Shown: positions 1-6,927 of the stretch, piece by piece | Layout: the number at the start of each line of letters is the position of its first letter | Position numbering within the stretch: the first letter of the stretch is position 1 | IMG/VR virus record: IMGVR_UViG_3300046463_001303 | Coordinates: 1-42,557 of that record | From: a virus | Direction: 5' to 3' (one strand) | DNA: 42,557 nt | The notes under the pieces: generated by a model | Database searches by the model: none | Told to the model about the DNA's origin: nothing | The model's input: only the letters and a program-made list of their open reading frames with translations | Program-made: the position numbers and the translations under genes

Positions 1-357
1 ATGCTGGAACCAAGTCATAACGACGAGCTCCCGCCGATTCCCGGCAAGCGCTACTTCACCATCGGTGAAGTCAGCGACTTGTGCGCGGTAAAGCCCCACG
101 TACTGCGGTACTGGGAACAGGAATTCCCGCAGCTCAACCCGGTCAAGCGTCGCGGCAACCGGCGGTATTACCAGCGCCAGGATGTGCTGATGATCCGCCA
201 GATCCGCGCTTTGCTTTACGAGCAGGGTTTCACCATCGGCGGCGCACGCCTGCGCATGTCGGGGGACGAGGCTAAAGACGACACCACCCAGTACAAACAG
301 CTGATCCGCCAGACCATCTCGGAGCTAGAGGATGTGCTGTCGGTGTTGAAGAAATAA
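1..357 (+). CDS. MerR-family transcriptional regulator (host flank)
   Basis: A 118-residue protein with a MerR-type winged helix-turn-helix at about residues 18-87: the [10 protein letters not shown] helix, the [10 protein letters not shown] segment and the wing [11 protein letters not shown] are all recognisable. There is no effector domain, only a short C-terminal helix (residues 97-118), so it is a minimal family member. In Pseudomonas this gene is known to follow ihfA and precede tRNA-Pro, and the tRNA is indeed downstream here. It is host chromosome, not phage. The start codon is the first base of the window, so an upstream start cannot be excluded, but the length fits the family. The target genes are unknown. 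Confidence 0.9.
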   Translation: MLEPSHNDELPPIPGKRYFTIGEVSDLCAVKPHVLRYWEQEFPQLNPVKRRGNRRYYQRQDVLMIRQIRALLYEQGFTIGGARLRMSGDEAKDDTTQYKQLIRQTISELEDVLSVLKK

Positions 358-475
358 GTCGGAAAAAATCCTTCCGTTTTTCAAATGGTTAAGGTATATT
401 TTTTGCGCTTTCAGAGGTTTGGGAGCGGCTTCGAAGCTTAGGTTTCTGGGCCTGATTGTAAGAGTTACGCTCGGT

Positions 476-552
476 CGGGGCGTAGCGCAGCCCGGTAGCG
501 CACTTGCATGGGGTGCAAGGGGTCGAGTGTTCGAATCACTCCGTCCCGACCA
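476..552 (+). tRNA. tRNA-Pro (anticodon GGG); probable prophage attachment site
   Basis: A 77-base tRNA with a complete cloverleaf and encoded CCA. The acceptor stem CGGGGCG pairs with CGTCCCG with one G-T wobble. The anticodon stem CTTGC/GCAAG closes the loop ATGGGGT, giving anticodon GGG. The T arm carries GTTCGAATC. Integrase lies 90 bases downstream with its 3' end facing the tRNA, the usual geometry for tRNA-integrated phages, so the 3' half of this gene is the likely attachment core. The gene is intact, so the phage restores the tRNA end on integration. Confidence 0.97.
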
Positions 553-580
553 TTTATTCCTGAGTAAAATCAGACACTTA

Positions 581-606
581 AGCCACTTCCTGAAAGTGGC
601 TTTTTT
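581..606 (+). terminator. Rho-independent terminator after tRNA-Pro
   Basis: AGCCACTT (581-588) pairs perfectly with AAGTGGCT (594-601) around the loop CCTGA and is followed by a T run. It sits 28 bases after the tRNA. Because it lies beyond the tRNA end it is probably phage-derived; it would stop tRNA transcription from running antisense into integrase. Confidence 0.85.
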
Positions 607-611
607 GTGCG

Positions 612-643
612 TGCGCAAAACATGCGCAAAACTGGCGCAAAAC
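612..643 (+). repeat. Three phased direct repeats, candidate integrase arm-type sites
   Basis: TGCGCAAAAC starts at 612 and again at 623, and GGCGCAAAAC starts at 634, giving an exact 11-base period. The last copy runs into the integrase stop codon. Short direct repeats in helical phase between a tRNA attachment site and integrase are typical of arm-type binding sites of lambda-like integrases; that assignment is inference. Confidence 0.6.
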
Positions 644-1749
644 TATCCCGCAATACCGCTGATATCCAAGTCCGCTTCGACCTCCGACCAGACCACGTCT
701 GCATGGTCTCGTTGGTAGTTGCGCGTCATCTCCTCGCTGGCATGCCCGGCGATCTTCTGCCCGTCCTTTCCGGCGCGCTTGTACAGGTGCAGCGACAGGG
801 CGCGGATCTCGTGAAACCCCGGCATCTCCTCTTCTTTCCACCCCTTGTAGCACCCGCATGCATCGCGCGCGTCCTTGAAAGCCCTGGTCAAGAATCGCTC
901 GTCGACCTTGGTCCAATGATCCTTGCCTTCGCGTTTTTTCTTGCGCTCCGGGCGGCGGTGGATCAGGTAGGGCGACAGGACATCGTCGCGGCACCGCGTG
1001 AGCACCGCCTGCAGCTGCGGCGTGATTTTGATCTTCAGCCAGCCCGCGTCAGCAGCCTTTGCGGTTTTGTTCTGCACCACGTACAGGAAGCCCTCGCGCG
1101 CGTCCTCGAACTTCATGTCCAGAATGTCGCCGCGGCGCTGGGCAGTGAGCAGGCCGATATCGATAGCGTTTTGAAGCCATAGTGGTGCCCGCGCGCGGAT
1201 CGCGGCCAAGCCTTCAACCGTGTGGCGCTTGCGCTGTTTTTTCTCGATCTTGGGGATAGTGCTGGAGGCGGGGTTATCGGGGCACAGGCCCTTCGCCGCG
1301 GCATGGGTGAACACGTCAGCCAGCAGCGCGCGCGCCTGGTTAGCCGCGCGTGCCGTGAGCGGCTCCAGAAACTCGGCCACCATGCGGATGGTGATTCGGT
1401 CGATGACCTTGCCACCTAGAACCGCCCGAATCTGCTTAAAGCGAACCTTGTACAGGTCGAGGGTGGCTTGGGCGAGTTCGCGCTGAGGCAGGACTTTGGC
1501 CTCGTAGTCATCCAGAAAAGACGCCAGGGTGACGCTGTGTTCGTCCAGCACGGCGGATACCAGGTCGCCGCCGCGAAGGAACGTGAGGTTCAGTTGCTGG
1601 GCAGCATCGATCGCGCGGCCCCGGTCGGCGCCGAATTGAAACCACTTGCCGTCCGTGGGGCGCCGGTAGCGGTAGGTGCCCCGGCGCCCGTCGAAGTACA
1701 GGTTGGCCGGGAGGCCTTTGTTCGCCTTGTTGCGTGGTCGTGGGACCAT
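643..1749 (-). CDS. int: Tyrosine-recombinase integrase
   Basis: A site-specific tyrosine recombinase that would integrate and excise the prophage at tRNA-Pro. The N-terminal ~60 residues form an arm-binding region (LYFDGRRGTYRYRRPTDGKW), followed by a SAM-like core-binding domain (about 70-165) and the catalytic domain. Numbered from the GTG start at 1752, the catalytic set is complete: R206 in TAQRRGD, K229, H314 and R317 in HEIR, H337 in GHAS and Y346. The ATG at 1749 is preferred because AAGGAG stands 7 bases before it; the GTG would be only 4 bases from the same site. The excisionase-like gene ends on the ATG as TGATG, implying translational coupling. Confidence 0.95.
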   Translation of the reverse strand: MVPRPRNKANKGLPANLYFDGRRGTYRYRRPTDGKWFQFGADRGRAIDAAQQLNLTFLRGGDLVSAVLDEHSVTLASFLDDYEAKVLPQRELAQATLDLYKVRFKQIRAVLGGKVIDRITIRMVAEFLEPLTARAANQARALLADVFTHAAAKGLCPDNPASSTIPKIEKKQRKRHTVEGLAAIRARAPLWLQNAIDIGLLTAQRRGDILDMKFEDAREGFLYVVQNKTAKAADAGWLKIKITPQLQAVLTRCRDDVLSPYLIHRRPERKKKREGKDHWTKVDERFLTRAFKDARDACGCYKGWKEEEMPGFHEIRALSLHLYKRAGKDGQKIAGHASEEMTRNYQRDHADVVWSEVEADLDISGIAG

Positions 1750-1961
1750 CACGCGGCTCCTTTCATCACCATGTCGACCAGCGGATTGCCCGTCAGCCGC
1801 TGGTATGCGGCCCAGTCAACGTACCAGATGTTACCGATGCGCTCTCCGGGAATCTTCCGGTCGCGCAGGTAGTTGCGAATAGCCTGGGAGCAGAGGGGCG
1901 TTCCATTCTCACCCCATTTGCGCCGCTGGAATTCGCTGATCTTGATCAGTTCTTTTCTCAT
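1749..1961 (-). CDS. Excisionase-like DNA-binding protein
   Basis: A 70-residue basic protein with a small winged-helix or MerR-like HTH: ISEFQRRKWGENG, then SQAIRNYLRDRKIPGERIGN, then IWYVDWAAYQRLTG. This layout resembles phage excisionases that bend DNA and direct integrase toward excision. ATG at 1961 was chosen because AGGTG lies 6 bases upstream; an open frame extends further but looks unlike coding sequence. Its position directly upstream of and overlapping integrase supports the call. It could instead be a general regulator of the attachment region. Confidence 0.75.
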   Translation of the reverse strand: MRKELIKISEFQRRKWGENGTPLCSQAIRNYLRDRKIPGERIGNIWYVDWAAYQRLTGNPLVDMVMKGAA

Positions 1962-1998
1962 TGTGCACCTGGTGGCCGCCCAGTGGCGGCAGAAGGGG

Positions 1999-2346
1999 TT
2001 ATTCGGTGGCTTTGGCGATGGTCGCTTCGAAGCGCGAAGCAAGCGCAGCGTTGACCTCGGCTTTGGCCGTGCTGTCGTCGGTGCCCTTGGCTCGGTGCAG
2101 CGTTTCGTAGCGGCGCAGGGTGGCGGCGGCTTCGACCAGGTCGGCCAGCAGATCGGGCGCCGCAGCGATCAGCTTGGTGTTCGCCTGGCTTCGCTCGTCG
2201 TGTTTGGTGTTCAGGTCTATACCCCAAACTTCGCAGACCTCGAAGTTTTCTCCGTCGGCCGGGTCTTTGGCGTCGATGCCGATTCCGCCGGCCGCGCCGT
2301 GTTTCCCAATGGCCCAAGGGCCGGGCGTGTGATTTTTTTCGGTCAT
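1999..2346 (-). CDS. Phage protein of unknown function (TPGPW family)
   Basis: 115 residues beginning MTEKNHTPGPW and carrying ANTKLIAAAPDLLADLVEAA. Both patterns are hallmarks of a common small phage family seen in leftward operons of many temperate phages; no biochemical role is known to me. The C-terminal half is helical and alanine-rich. It is separated from the upstream methyltransferase gene by about 134 bases containing repeats, so it may have its own promoter. There is no membrane segment or signal peptide. Confidence 0.8.
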   Translation of the reverse strand: MTEKNHTPGPWAIGKHGAAGGIGIDAKDPADGENFEVCEVWGIDLNTKHDERSQANTKLIAAAPDLLADLVEAAATLRRYETLHRAKGTDDSTAKAEVNAALASRFEATIAKATE

Positions 2347-2392
2347 GACAATGCTCCGCCCGCCACGAACCGGCAGGCATTCAAAGATGAGT

Positions 2393-2450
2393 GATTCGTA
2401 TATGGGGCATGCGGCCGGGTTATGACTCGTATGCGATGCGTATCCGGCCG
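2393..2450 (+). repeat. GATTCGTAT-type repeats and inverted repeat in an intergenic gap
   Basis: In the 134-base gap between two leftward genes, GATTCGTAT (2393), GACTCGTAT (2424) and GATGCGTAT (2435) are three near copies with steps of 31 and 11 bases, close to whole helical turns. CGGCCGG (2412-2418) and CCGGCCG (2444-2450) form an inverted repeat spanning two of them. These may be regulator or recombination-factor sites; no function is proven. Confidence 0.4.
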
Positions 2451-2480
2451 ATTGGCCCGGGATGCATAGGATTTGATGCG

Positions 2481-2951
2481 TTACCGCTTCATGAAGGTGA
2501 TCCAGTGCGTTTTTTCACGCTTTCCGGACTTGTGGCCAAACAGGGGCTTTTGATCGGTGAGAGCCAGTAACTCGCTGACCAGCACCTGGGCTTCAGCCCA
2601 TTTGAAGATCAGCACGCCCTCGGGCTCCAGCACCCGGAAGCACTCCGCAAAGCCCTTCTTGATGTCGTCCCTCCAGTCGCTGGTCAGCACGCCATACTTG
2701 GCGCGCATCCAGCTATCGACGCCGGCGCGGGTCAGGTGGGGCGGGTCGAACACGACCAGCTTGAACGTGGCGTCTTCGAAGGGCAGCGACCGGAAGTCCA
2801 TGATCACGTCCGGCTCGACCTTCAGCACCCGGCCATCGCAGAGCAGATGCTCTTCGTCACGGATGTCGCCGAACAGGGCGCGTTGGTCCTGCTTGTCAAA
2901 CCACATCATGCGGCTGGCGCTGCACGGGTCGAGTACTTTAACTGCGCTCAT
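2481..2951 (-). CDS. Class I SAM-dependent methyltransferase
   Basis: 156 residues with a Rossmann-type methyltransferase core. VLDPCSASRMMWF at residues 6-18 is a motif I variant, and FDPPH at 68-72 is a motif IV of the D/N-P-P-Y/F/H type used by amino-methyltransferases. GVLIFKWAEAQV follows as the later strand and helix. DPPH with no target-recognition domain suggests a DNA or other nucleic-acid N-methyltransferase, perhaps for protection of phage DNA; the substrate is unknown. ATG at 2951 has AGGAGG just upstream, and the preceding small gene ends over it as ATGA. It is shorter than stand-alone Dam-type enzymes. Confidence 0.75.
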   Translation of the reverse strand: MSAVKVLDPCSASRMMWFDKQDQRALFGDIRDEEHLLCDGRVLKVEPDVIMDFRSLPFEDATFKLVVFDPPHLTRAGVDSWMRAKYGVLTSDWRDDIKKGFAECFRVLEPEGVLIFKWAEAQVLVSELLALTDQKPLFGHKSGKREKTHWITFMKR

Positions 2952-3103
2952 GCCGCCTCCTGCCCGCGCTGCCACCAGTGCCAAGCCCGGGCCAGATACC
3001 GGTCCAGATAGCTGCCGTTGATCATGCGCTGGCTCTGGCACCACTGGACGGTGCAGTTGGCGAACTCGGCGTAGGCCTGTTCGAATTGGTCGCGGCTGGT
3101 CAT
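2948..3103 (-). CDS. Small phage protein, Trp-rich C-terminus (51 aa)
   Basis: An open frame of 51 residues starts MTSRDQFEQAYAEFANC and ends ARAWHWWQRGQEAA. Its ATG overlaps the stop of the upstream gene (ATGA) and its stop overlaps the methyltransferase start (ATGA), so it fills the gap exactly as translated genes in this operon do. GGGAG lies upstream of the start. The sequence is amphipathic with no membrane segment. Function is unknown; similar short W-rich proteins occur in other Pseudomonas phages. Confidence 0.75.
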   Translation of the reverse strand: MTSRDQFEQAYAEFANCTVQWCQSQRMINGSYLDRYLARAWHWWQRGQEAA

Positions 3104-3441
3104 GGCATAGCTCTCCCTATCCCTGCGGCTACGCGGACGATGGCTCGGCGCGTCCCGACATCGTCCAACTGATGTACTGCGGTCACCGATTGCCCGAGGT
3201 CCAGACCAGCGACCACGCTGTCGCAGGCCGTGTCGAAGGTGAGGCCGATATGCAGCTTCACCGCTAGGCGCAGCGCGTCGCCGTCGTCCTCAAGCGGATT
3301 CCACAGATACCCATCGGCAATCCTATTGTTGGGCTGAGGGTAGAGCGCAGTAACCGTCTCAAGCCCGTTTGCATGGCTCAGGAATTCAACACTGAGCCCG
3401 GCAGCCTTGGCCGCCAACTCCAGCAGTTCGCGGTCGTTCAT
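3100..3441 (-). CDS. Conserved phage protein of unknown function
   Basis: 113 residues starting MNDRELLELAAKAAGL. It contains LWNPLEDDGDALRLAVKLHI, a pattern shared with phage proteins whose product is described only as hypothetical. ATG at 3441 is favoured over a GTG two codons earlier because the upstream stop overlaps it as TGATG. It sits in a run of overlapping small genes and is probably expressed only from the leftward promoter. There is no membrane or catalytic motif. Confidence 0.75.
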   Translation of the reverse strand: MNDRELLELAAKAAGLSVEFLSHANGLETVTALYPQPNNRIADGYLWNPLEDDGDALRLAVKLHIGLTFDTACDSVVAGLDLGQSVTAVHQLDDVGTRRAIVRVAAGIGRAMP

Positions 3442-3857
3442 CAGCACATACCCCAGTTCATCTCTTTGAAGTACTCACCACCCTCACAGAGGTGCTTGCG
3501 TTCAGGCGGTACGGTGATTCGATTGATCTCGGACAACGCAGTCTTGGCGCGCTGGAACGCATGCTCTGTATGCCTTAGCTGCCAATGCTTGCGGATTCGA
3601 TAGGAGTTAAATGCTTCCTCGCGAGTCTGGTAGCAGCGCTTCTTCCCGCCGGCGTATTTGCTGATGCGCTTCCGTGCCAGTTTCAGCGAGTCGCCCCAGC
3701 CCCTGCCCAGCAGGTAGCTCTTGTGTTCGGGAATGACGTACCAGCATTGGGGCGTTTCACCGCACACGACCCACGTCTCGCAGAGGATCGTTACGCCTTC
3801 CGGCCCGATGTCGTCGACATAGCGATAGTGGTCTGGGCCAAGTTTTTGATTGTCCAC
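3441..3857 (-). CDS. Phage protein of unknown function
   Basis: 138 residues with a GTG start; GAGGA lies 7 bases upstream. The first third is rich in aromatic residues and cysteine (ILCETWVVCGETPQCWYVIP) and looks like a small beta domain; the second part is strongly basic (RISKYAGGKKRCYQTREEAF) and may bind nucleic acid. Its stop overlaps the start of the next gene, supporting that it is translated. I do not recognise a named family. Confidence 0.65.
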   Translation of the reverse strand: MDNQKLGPDHYRYVDDIGPEGVTILCETWVVCGETPQCWYVIPEHKSYLLGRGWGDSLKLARKRISKYAGGKKRCYQTREEAFNSYRIRKHWQLRHTEHAFQRAKTALSEINRITVPPERKHLCEGGEYFKEMNWGMC

Positions 3858-3913
3858 GGTTCATCCTCACCGCCAAAGCGGCAGACAAATTAGAAGGGGG
3901 TGTAGATCTGGAG

Positions 3914-4015
3914 TTATCGGGCGACGACTGCAGATTGGCGAATGGCGCGACCCAGGAGCGGGCCGGCGATGCAGGTAGCGGCGAACCAGGCGCCGAGGTA
4001 GGGGAGCAGGGTCAT
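3914..4015 (-). CDS. Possible 33-residue single-pass membrane peptide
   Basis: A short frame beginning MTLLPYLGAWFAATCIAGPL has a hydrophobic stretch at residues 3-21 followed by a basic end, consistent with one membrane segment. Its ATG overlaps the stop of the upstream gene (ATGA) and GAAGG lies 7 bases before it. Overlap, ribosome site and membrane character argue for expression; the small size argues for caution. No known family. Confidence 0.55.
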   Translation of the reverse strand: MTLLPYLGAWFAATCIAGPLLGRAIRQSAVVAR

Positions 4016-4518
4016 GGCGCGACCTTCAGGCCGGCTGCCTCAATGGCTTTGGCGCACGCGGTTCGCATCCGGCGCGCCGCGTGGTAGGCGTCCATATAGC
4101 TGTCGTCGTCAGCGCAAAGCGGTTCTTCGGGCATCTCCGGCGCGGGCGGGAGAATCACCGCGGCCGGGGCTGGCGGGCTGAGGTGCAACGGCACGCAGAA
4201 TCGGTCGTCTTTCACCAGCTTCGCGCCAACCCGGCCGATGCCGCTGCCAGCCTGGATAGCCTTGGCGACTTCGACCATGCCGGTGGTGGTGTAGCAGAAG
4301 GGCTCATTGGTAAGGGCGCCATCCGAGGGCTGGGCGAGCGCCGACAACACGCGGCTGAGGTCGACGCTTATCGGGTGGTCAGCAGGCAGCTTTCGCCCCA
4401 GCTTGTCTTTCTGCTGGGCGCGAGCGAAAGCAGTCTGCACGTAGGACTCTGCGATACGCAGGGCATCAATCAAATCGTTTAGCTGCTTCTGCGACACCAG
4501 CACTTTGTCGTCACTCAT
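4012..4518 (-). CDS. Phage protein of unknown function, Pro-rich centre
   Basis: 168 residues beginning MSDDKVLVSQKQLNDLIDAL. A helical N-terminal third is followed by a loosely structured middle (HLSPPAPAAVILPPAPEMPE) and a helical tail (YMDAYHAARRMRTACAKAIE). The layout recalls Ea22/Ead-like accessory proteins of lambdoid phages, but no diagnostic motif is visible, so this is only a resemblance. It overlaps its neighbours on both sides, consistent with membership of the leftward operon. Confidence 0.7.
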   Translation of the reverse strand: MSDDKVLVSQKQLNDLIDALRIAESYVQTAFARAQQKDKLGRKLPADHPISVDLSRVLSALAQPSDGALTNEPFCYTTTGMVEVAKAIQAGSGIGRVGAKLVKDDRFCVPLHLSPPAPAAVILPPAPEMPEEPLCADDDSYMDAYHAARRMRTACAKAIEAAGLKVAP

Positions 4519-4912
4519 TGATCCTTCCCCTGTGATCGCTATTGATCGGGTGAGCCTTGGCGTGGCTCAGCGTGAAAGCCGCCTGATCGATGGCCTGGTC
4601 GATGACCTCGGTTCGATGCTGGGGCGCGAGGCAGGCTACGGCGCACAGAGCCGTTTGCGAGGCTTCCAGCGCGGCAATCACTTCCGCCAGCTGCTCACGC
4701 AGTTTCTCCACCTGCAGCGCCGCATCGAACAGGCCGCGTGCCCGACCCATGGCGTACGCCTTGTCTTGGAAGGTCATCAGGTCGTCGTTCACGCGATCAA
4801 AGCGGTTGATGAACTCGACGTGTAGCTTTTCGATGGCGCCTTGGTCGTCGGGATGGTTCGGCATGGTTTTCTCCATCTCGCCGGTGAGTTGTTGCTGTGG
4901 GGTGGGGGTCAT
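4511..4912 (-). CDS. Coiled-coil phage protein of unknown function
   Basis: Up to 133 residues, mainly helical, with a coiled-coil-like stretch ALQVEKLREQLAEVIAALEA. Three starts are possible: ATG 4912 (weak ribosome site), ATG 4876 and ATG 4864. GGAG lies 6 bases before 4864, so a 117-residue product beginning MPNHPDDQ is quite possible. The stop overlaps the downstream gene start. No enzymatic motif; probably an accessory or regulatory protein. Confidence 0.65.
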   Translation of the reverse strand: MTPTPQQQLTGEMEKTMPNHPDDQGAIEKLHVEFINRFDRVNDDLMTFQDKAYAMGRARGLFDAALQVEKLREQLAEVIAALEASQTALCAVACLAPQHRTEVIDQAIDQAAFTLSHAKAHPINSDHRGRINE

Positions 4913-4923
4913 GCTGCCTACGT

Positions 4924-5649
4924 TTAAAGTGCCATCTCGGCCTGGGCTTCGCGCTGCCAGATCGACGAACTGTTGTGGGCTTCGATGCGATCAGCGATCA
5001 CGCAGGCGCGCTGGCCGGCTGTGGGCGGGGCATACATACCGAAGCGGCTAATGCTGCCACCGTTCACCGCCGCGTTCGTGGAGTCAGCCGAGGCAAATGG
5101 CAGGTTCTGGAAGATGGCAGGGTCGAGCATGCGCAGGCCGTGCAGCCGGCATGCTGGCCGGCCCTGGTCATCGCAGATCGCGTCCATGGCCGCTGCCATG
5201 CGCTTCCACCATGCCGCCGTACCGGGCGAGCGCCACTGGCCGGAGCTCCCAAACGCAACCGTTGGCCACTCGCTGGCGAGCCGCTGCAGGCGCTCGAGCG
5301 ATTCGTGCAGATGCCACACCGGAACGCCGCGAAGCGCCCGGGGCCATGCCGCCAGCAACGCATCGTTCGCTGCTTCATCCCCATCGATCACATCGGGGAT
5401 TAGCGCCCAGTCGAAGCCCGGGTGCCGGTGCCAGTCCTCGACCCACCGGGTGTAGCCATCCACGTCGAGCGTGCCACCCTTGTTCCAGATGCTGAAGGCG
5501 CCGTTGTCGAACACGAACGACTGGCAAACCTCTGCGACAATGCCCATGTCATCCTGGCGCGGGAAGGGCACCAGGGCATGCCGACCGGCGAGGAACCTGG
5601 CGCCGTCCTGGCGGGTGCCGCCAACTGGCGTGCCGTGGTAATGGATCAT
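4924..5649 (-). CDS. Phage TIM-barrel-like protein, possibly transglycosylase (DpdA/TGT)-like
   Basis: 241 residues starting MIHYHGTPVGGT. Segments in order are RHALVPFPRQDD, SFVFDNGAFSIW, DWALIPDVIDGDEAAN, VPVWHLHESLERL, VAFGSSG, LHGLRMLDP and FASADSTNAAVNGG. The alternation of strand-like and helical segments with acidic residues at strand ends suggests a TIM barrel. The late LHGLRML...SADSTN pattern resembles DpdA and tRNA-guanine transglycosylases, which exchange a base in DNA or tRNA. No zinc-binding cysteine cluster and no 7-deazaguanine synthesis genes are visible, so modification of phage DNA is only a hypothesis. It is a widespread phage family usually left unnamed. Confidence 0.7.
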   Translation of the reverse strand: MIHYHGTPVGGTRQDGARFLAGRHALVPFPRQDDMGIVAEVCQSFVFDNGAFSIWNKGGTLDVDGYTRWVEDWHRHPGFDWALIPDVIDGDEAANDALLAAWPRALRGVPVWHLHESLERLQRLASEWPTVAFGSSGQWRSPGTAAWWKRMAAAMDAICDDQGRPACRLHGLRMLDPAIFQNLPFASADSTNAAVNGGSISRFGMYAPPTAGQRACVIADRIEAHNSSSIWQREAQAEMAL

Positions 5650-5891
5650 CCGCTCAACCTCACGGTCTCGATTTCCACACCTTGGTGCACAGCCTTGATC
5701 GTTTGGTCACCGCCCAGGCGCTCGACCAGTTCATCTGCGATGCGTTCGTGGTAGCCCGACTTTATCAGCGCTGTGGCCGTCCTGATGTGTTCAACCATCA
5801 CCACCGCCAGCGAGCGAATCTCGATGCTGTAGATGATCGTGTCGCCGTCCGAAGGGCAAACGGCCGTGAACGTGTGGCGGTAGATGTTCAT
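5646..5891 (-). CDS. Small phage protein of unknown function
   Basis: 81 residues beginning MNIYRHTFTAVCPSDGDTI. An N-terminal beta-like half is followed by an alpha-helical half (ELVERLGGDQTIKAVHQGVE). Its stop overlaps the start of the transglycosylase-like gene (ATGA), so the two are probably coupled. I do not recognise a family or motif. Confidence 0.7.
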   Translation of the reverse strand: MNIYRHTFTAVCPSDGDTIIYSIEIRSLAVVMVEHIRTATALIKSGYHERIADELVERLGGDQTIKAVHQGVEIETVRLSG

Positions 5892-5955
5892 GGATACTCC
5901 AGACAGCCGCCCGCCTGCCGAGGCGTTCAGCGTTATAGGTGATGTAGGGGGAGGG

Positions 5956-6381
5956 TTAGGCGGCTACGGCGTGCTCGAACTTGATGATCAAGCGACGGTT
6001 AGGGTGTTCGTCACCATCCTCTTTGACCTCGTAGCAGGCCGGCGAATAATCGCTGAAGCCGGTGATTAAGCCCCTTGTGATGCGCGTTCCCAAGGGGAAT
6101 GGCGGCTGCGGGTTGTGCTCAGCAGCCCAGGCTTTGATCGCTGCACGCTCTGCGCTATCTACCAAGCAGTCCAGCTCGTCCAGCGCTTCCATGTCGTCCC
6201 GCGTGGTATCCCAGCAGGCATACTTATCAAGCTCCTTCGCCAACTCGAAGCCATCCATGTGGCGACGGTAGTGCTCGGCGATGGTCTCGGCGTCAGCGCC
6301 ATCCATCTTTTCAGCGACTACGGTGCAAGCCGCGAGGATCATCGCCTTGTCAGCTTTCGGGCGTGGTGGGATATTTTGCAT
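5956..6381 (-). CDS. Phage protein of unknown function
   Basis: 141 residues starting MQNIPPRPKADKAMILAACT. Two upstream ATGs exist (6393 and 6429), but GGAG stands 6 bases before 6381. The N-terminal half is helical and acidic (ETIAEHYRRHMDGFELAKEL); the C-terminal part looks like a small beta domain (FPLGTRITRGLITGF) of the kind seen in SH3-like phage accessory proteins. The promoter-bearing interval upstream of it also serves a rightward gene. Function unknown. Confidence 0.7.
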   Translation of the reverse strand: MQNIPPRPKADKAMILAACTVVAEKMDGADAETIAEHYRRHMDGFELAKELDKYACWDTTRDDMEALDELDCLVDSAERAAIKAWAAEHNPQPPFPLGTRITRGLITGFSDYSPACYEVKEDGDEHPNRRLIIKFEHAVAA

Positions 6382-6422
6382 GGCAATCTCCATTGCTACG
6401 CCGCTCCCCGATATCTCGGTGA

Positions 6423-6473
6423 GTGGCAAATTGGGTGGGGTGGGCTATAACTTGTGTCCGGCATGGGGCCGGA
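6423..6473 (+). promoter_or_regulatory. Candidate rightward promoter and leader hairpin
   Basis: TATAAC (6446-6451) is a good -10; the -35 region is weak (TGGCAA-like near 6424). Between it and the next start codon, TCCGGC (6457-6462) and GCCGGA (6468-6473) form a perfect 6-base-pair hairpin with a five-base loop. It would drive the rightward gene at 6488 against the surrounding leftward transcription. Confidence 0.5.
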
Positions 6474-6487
6474 TCAAGGAGCTTTAT

Positions 6488-6682
6488 ATGAGCAATCAAG
6501 CACAGGTAGATGCCGTTGAACGCCTTCTTATGGCTCTTCTCAAGTCAAACCAAATGAGCCTTACCGCCTATAAAGTTTTCGATCAAGCAGAAGGGTTGAT
6601 TGCTGGTAGTGATGGACCGCCTGGGGCGGAAGAAAAATCAGCGGCAGCTGAATATCTGAAGCATCTCAAGCGTCAGCTGTAG
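6488..6682 (+). CDS. Small rightward protein within the leftward operon
   Basis: 64 residues starting MSNQAQVDAVERLLMALLKS, entirely helical by appearance. AAGGAG lies 6 bases before the ATG, one of the best ribosome sites in the region. The gene faces the opposite way to its neighbours and overlaps the end of the LexA-fold gene by 10 bases. Its own promoter would let it be expressed in the lysogen when the leftward promoter is repressed, the usual behaviour of a moron gene. Function unknown. Confidence 0.75.
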   Translation: MSNQAQVDAVERLLMALLKSNQMSLTAYKVFDQAEGLIAGSDGPPGAEEKSAAAEYLKHLKRQL

Positions 6683-6927
6683 TCGGTTATCGCTGGAGTA
6701 CAAATGTGCCCCGCTGGTCGAACGCTGCGCGCGATGCCCGGCGTCTTGGTTACCAGGCCGAACTTCACCAAGGCGCCCATGCGCTCGGCGATGCAGTTCT
6801 GGGCGACACCGGCTTCCACCGCGAGCTCCGCCAGGGTGGGCGAGTAGCCGTGCACCGAGATGTACTTGCGGATGTGCTCCAGGGTTTCCAGCTGCGGGGC
6901 GCTGGCCTGGCTATTCTTGGTCGCCAT
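6673..6927 (-). CDS. LexA-like winged-helix DNA-binding protein (no protease domain)
   Basis: 84 residues whose core, LETLEHIRKYISVHGYSPTLAELAVEAGVAQNCIAERMGALVKFGLV, matches the LexA N-terminal winged helix (LexA: 'ILDFIRxYIxxxGYxPSxREIAxxxG'). The S24 protease half is absent; full LexA has about 200 residues. It may compete at operator or SOS-box-like sites, or simply regulate phage genes; the target is unknown. The start overlaps the upstream gene by 17 bases. Confidence 0.75.
   Translation of the reverse strand: MATKNSQASAPQLETLEHIRKYISVHGYSPTLAELAVEAGVAQNCIAERMGALVKFGLVTKTPGIARSVRPAGHICTPAITDYS

Noticed and set aside
607-1182. Long rightward open frame opposite integrase
   Set aside because: It mirrors the integrase codons in a GC-rich region and has no ribosome site or recognisable domain; integrase is certain on the other strand.
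4924-5649. A full DNA-deazapurine modification pathway
   Set aside because: No QueC, QueD, QueE, FolE or DpdB-K-like proteins are present in the window; only the possible transglycosylase-like protein supports it.
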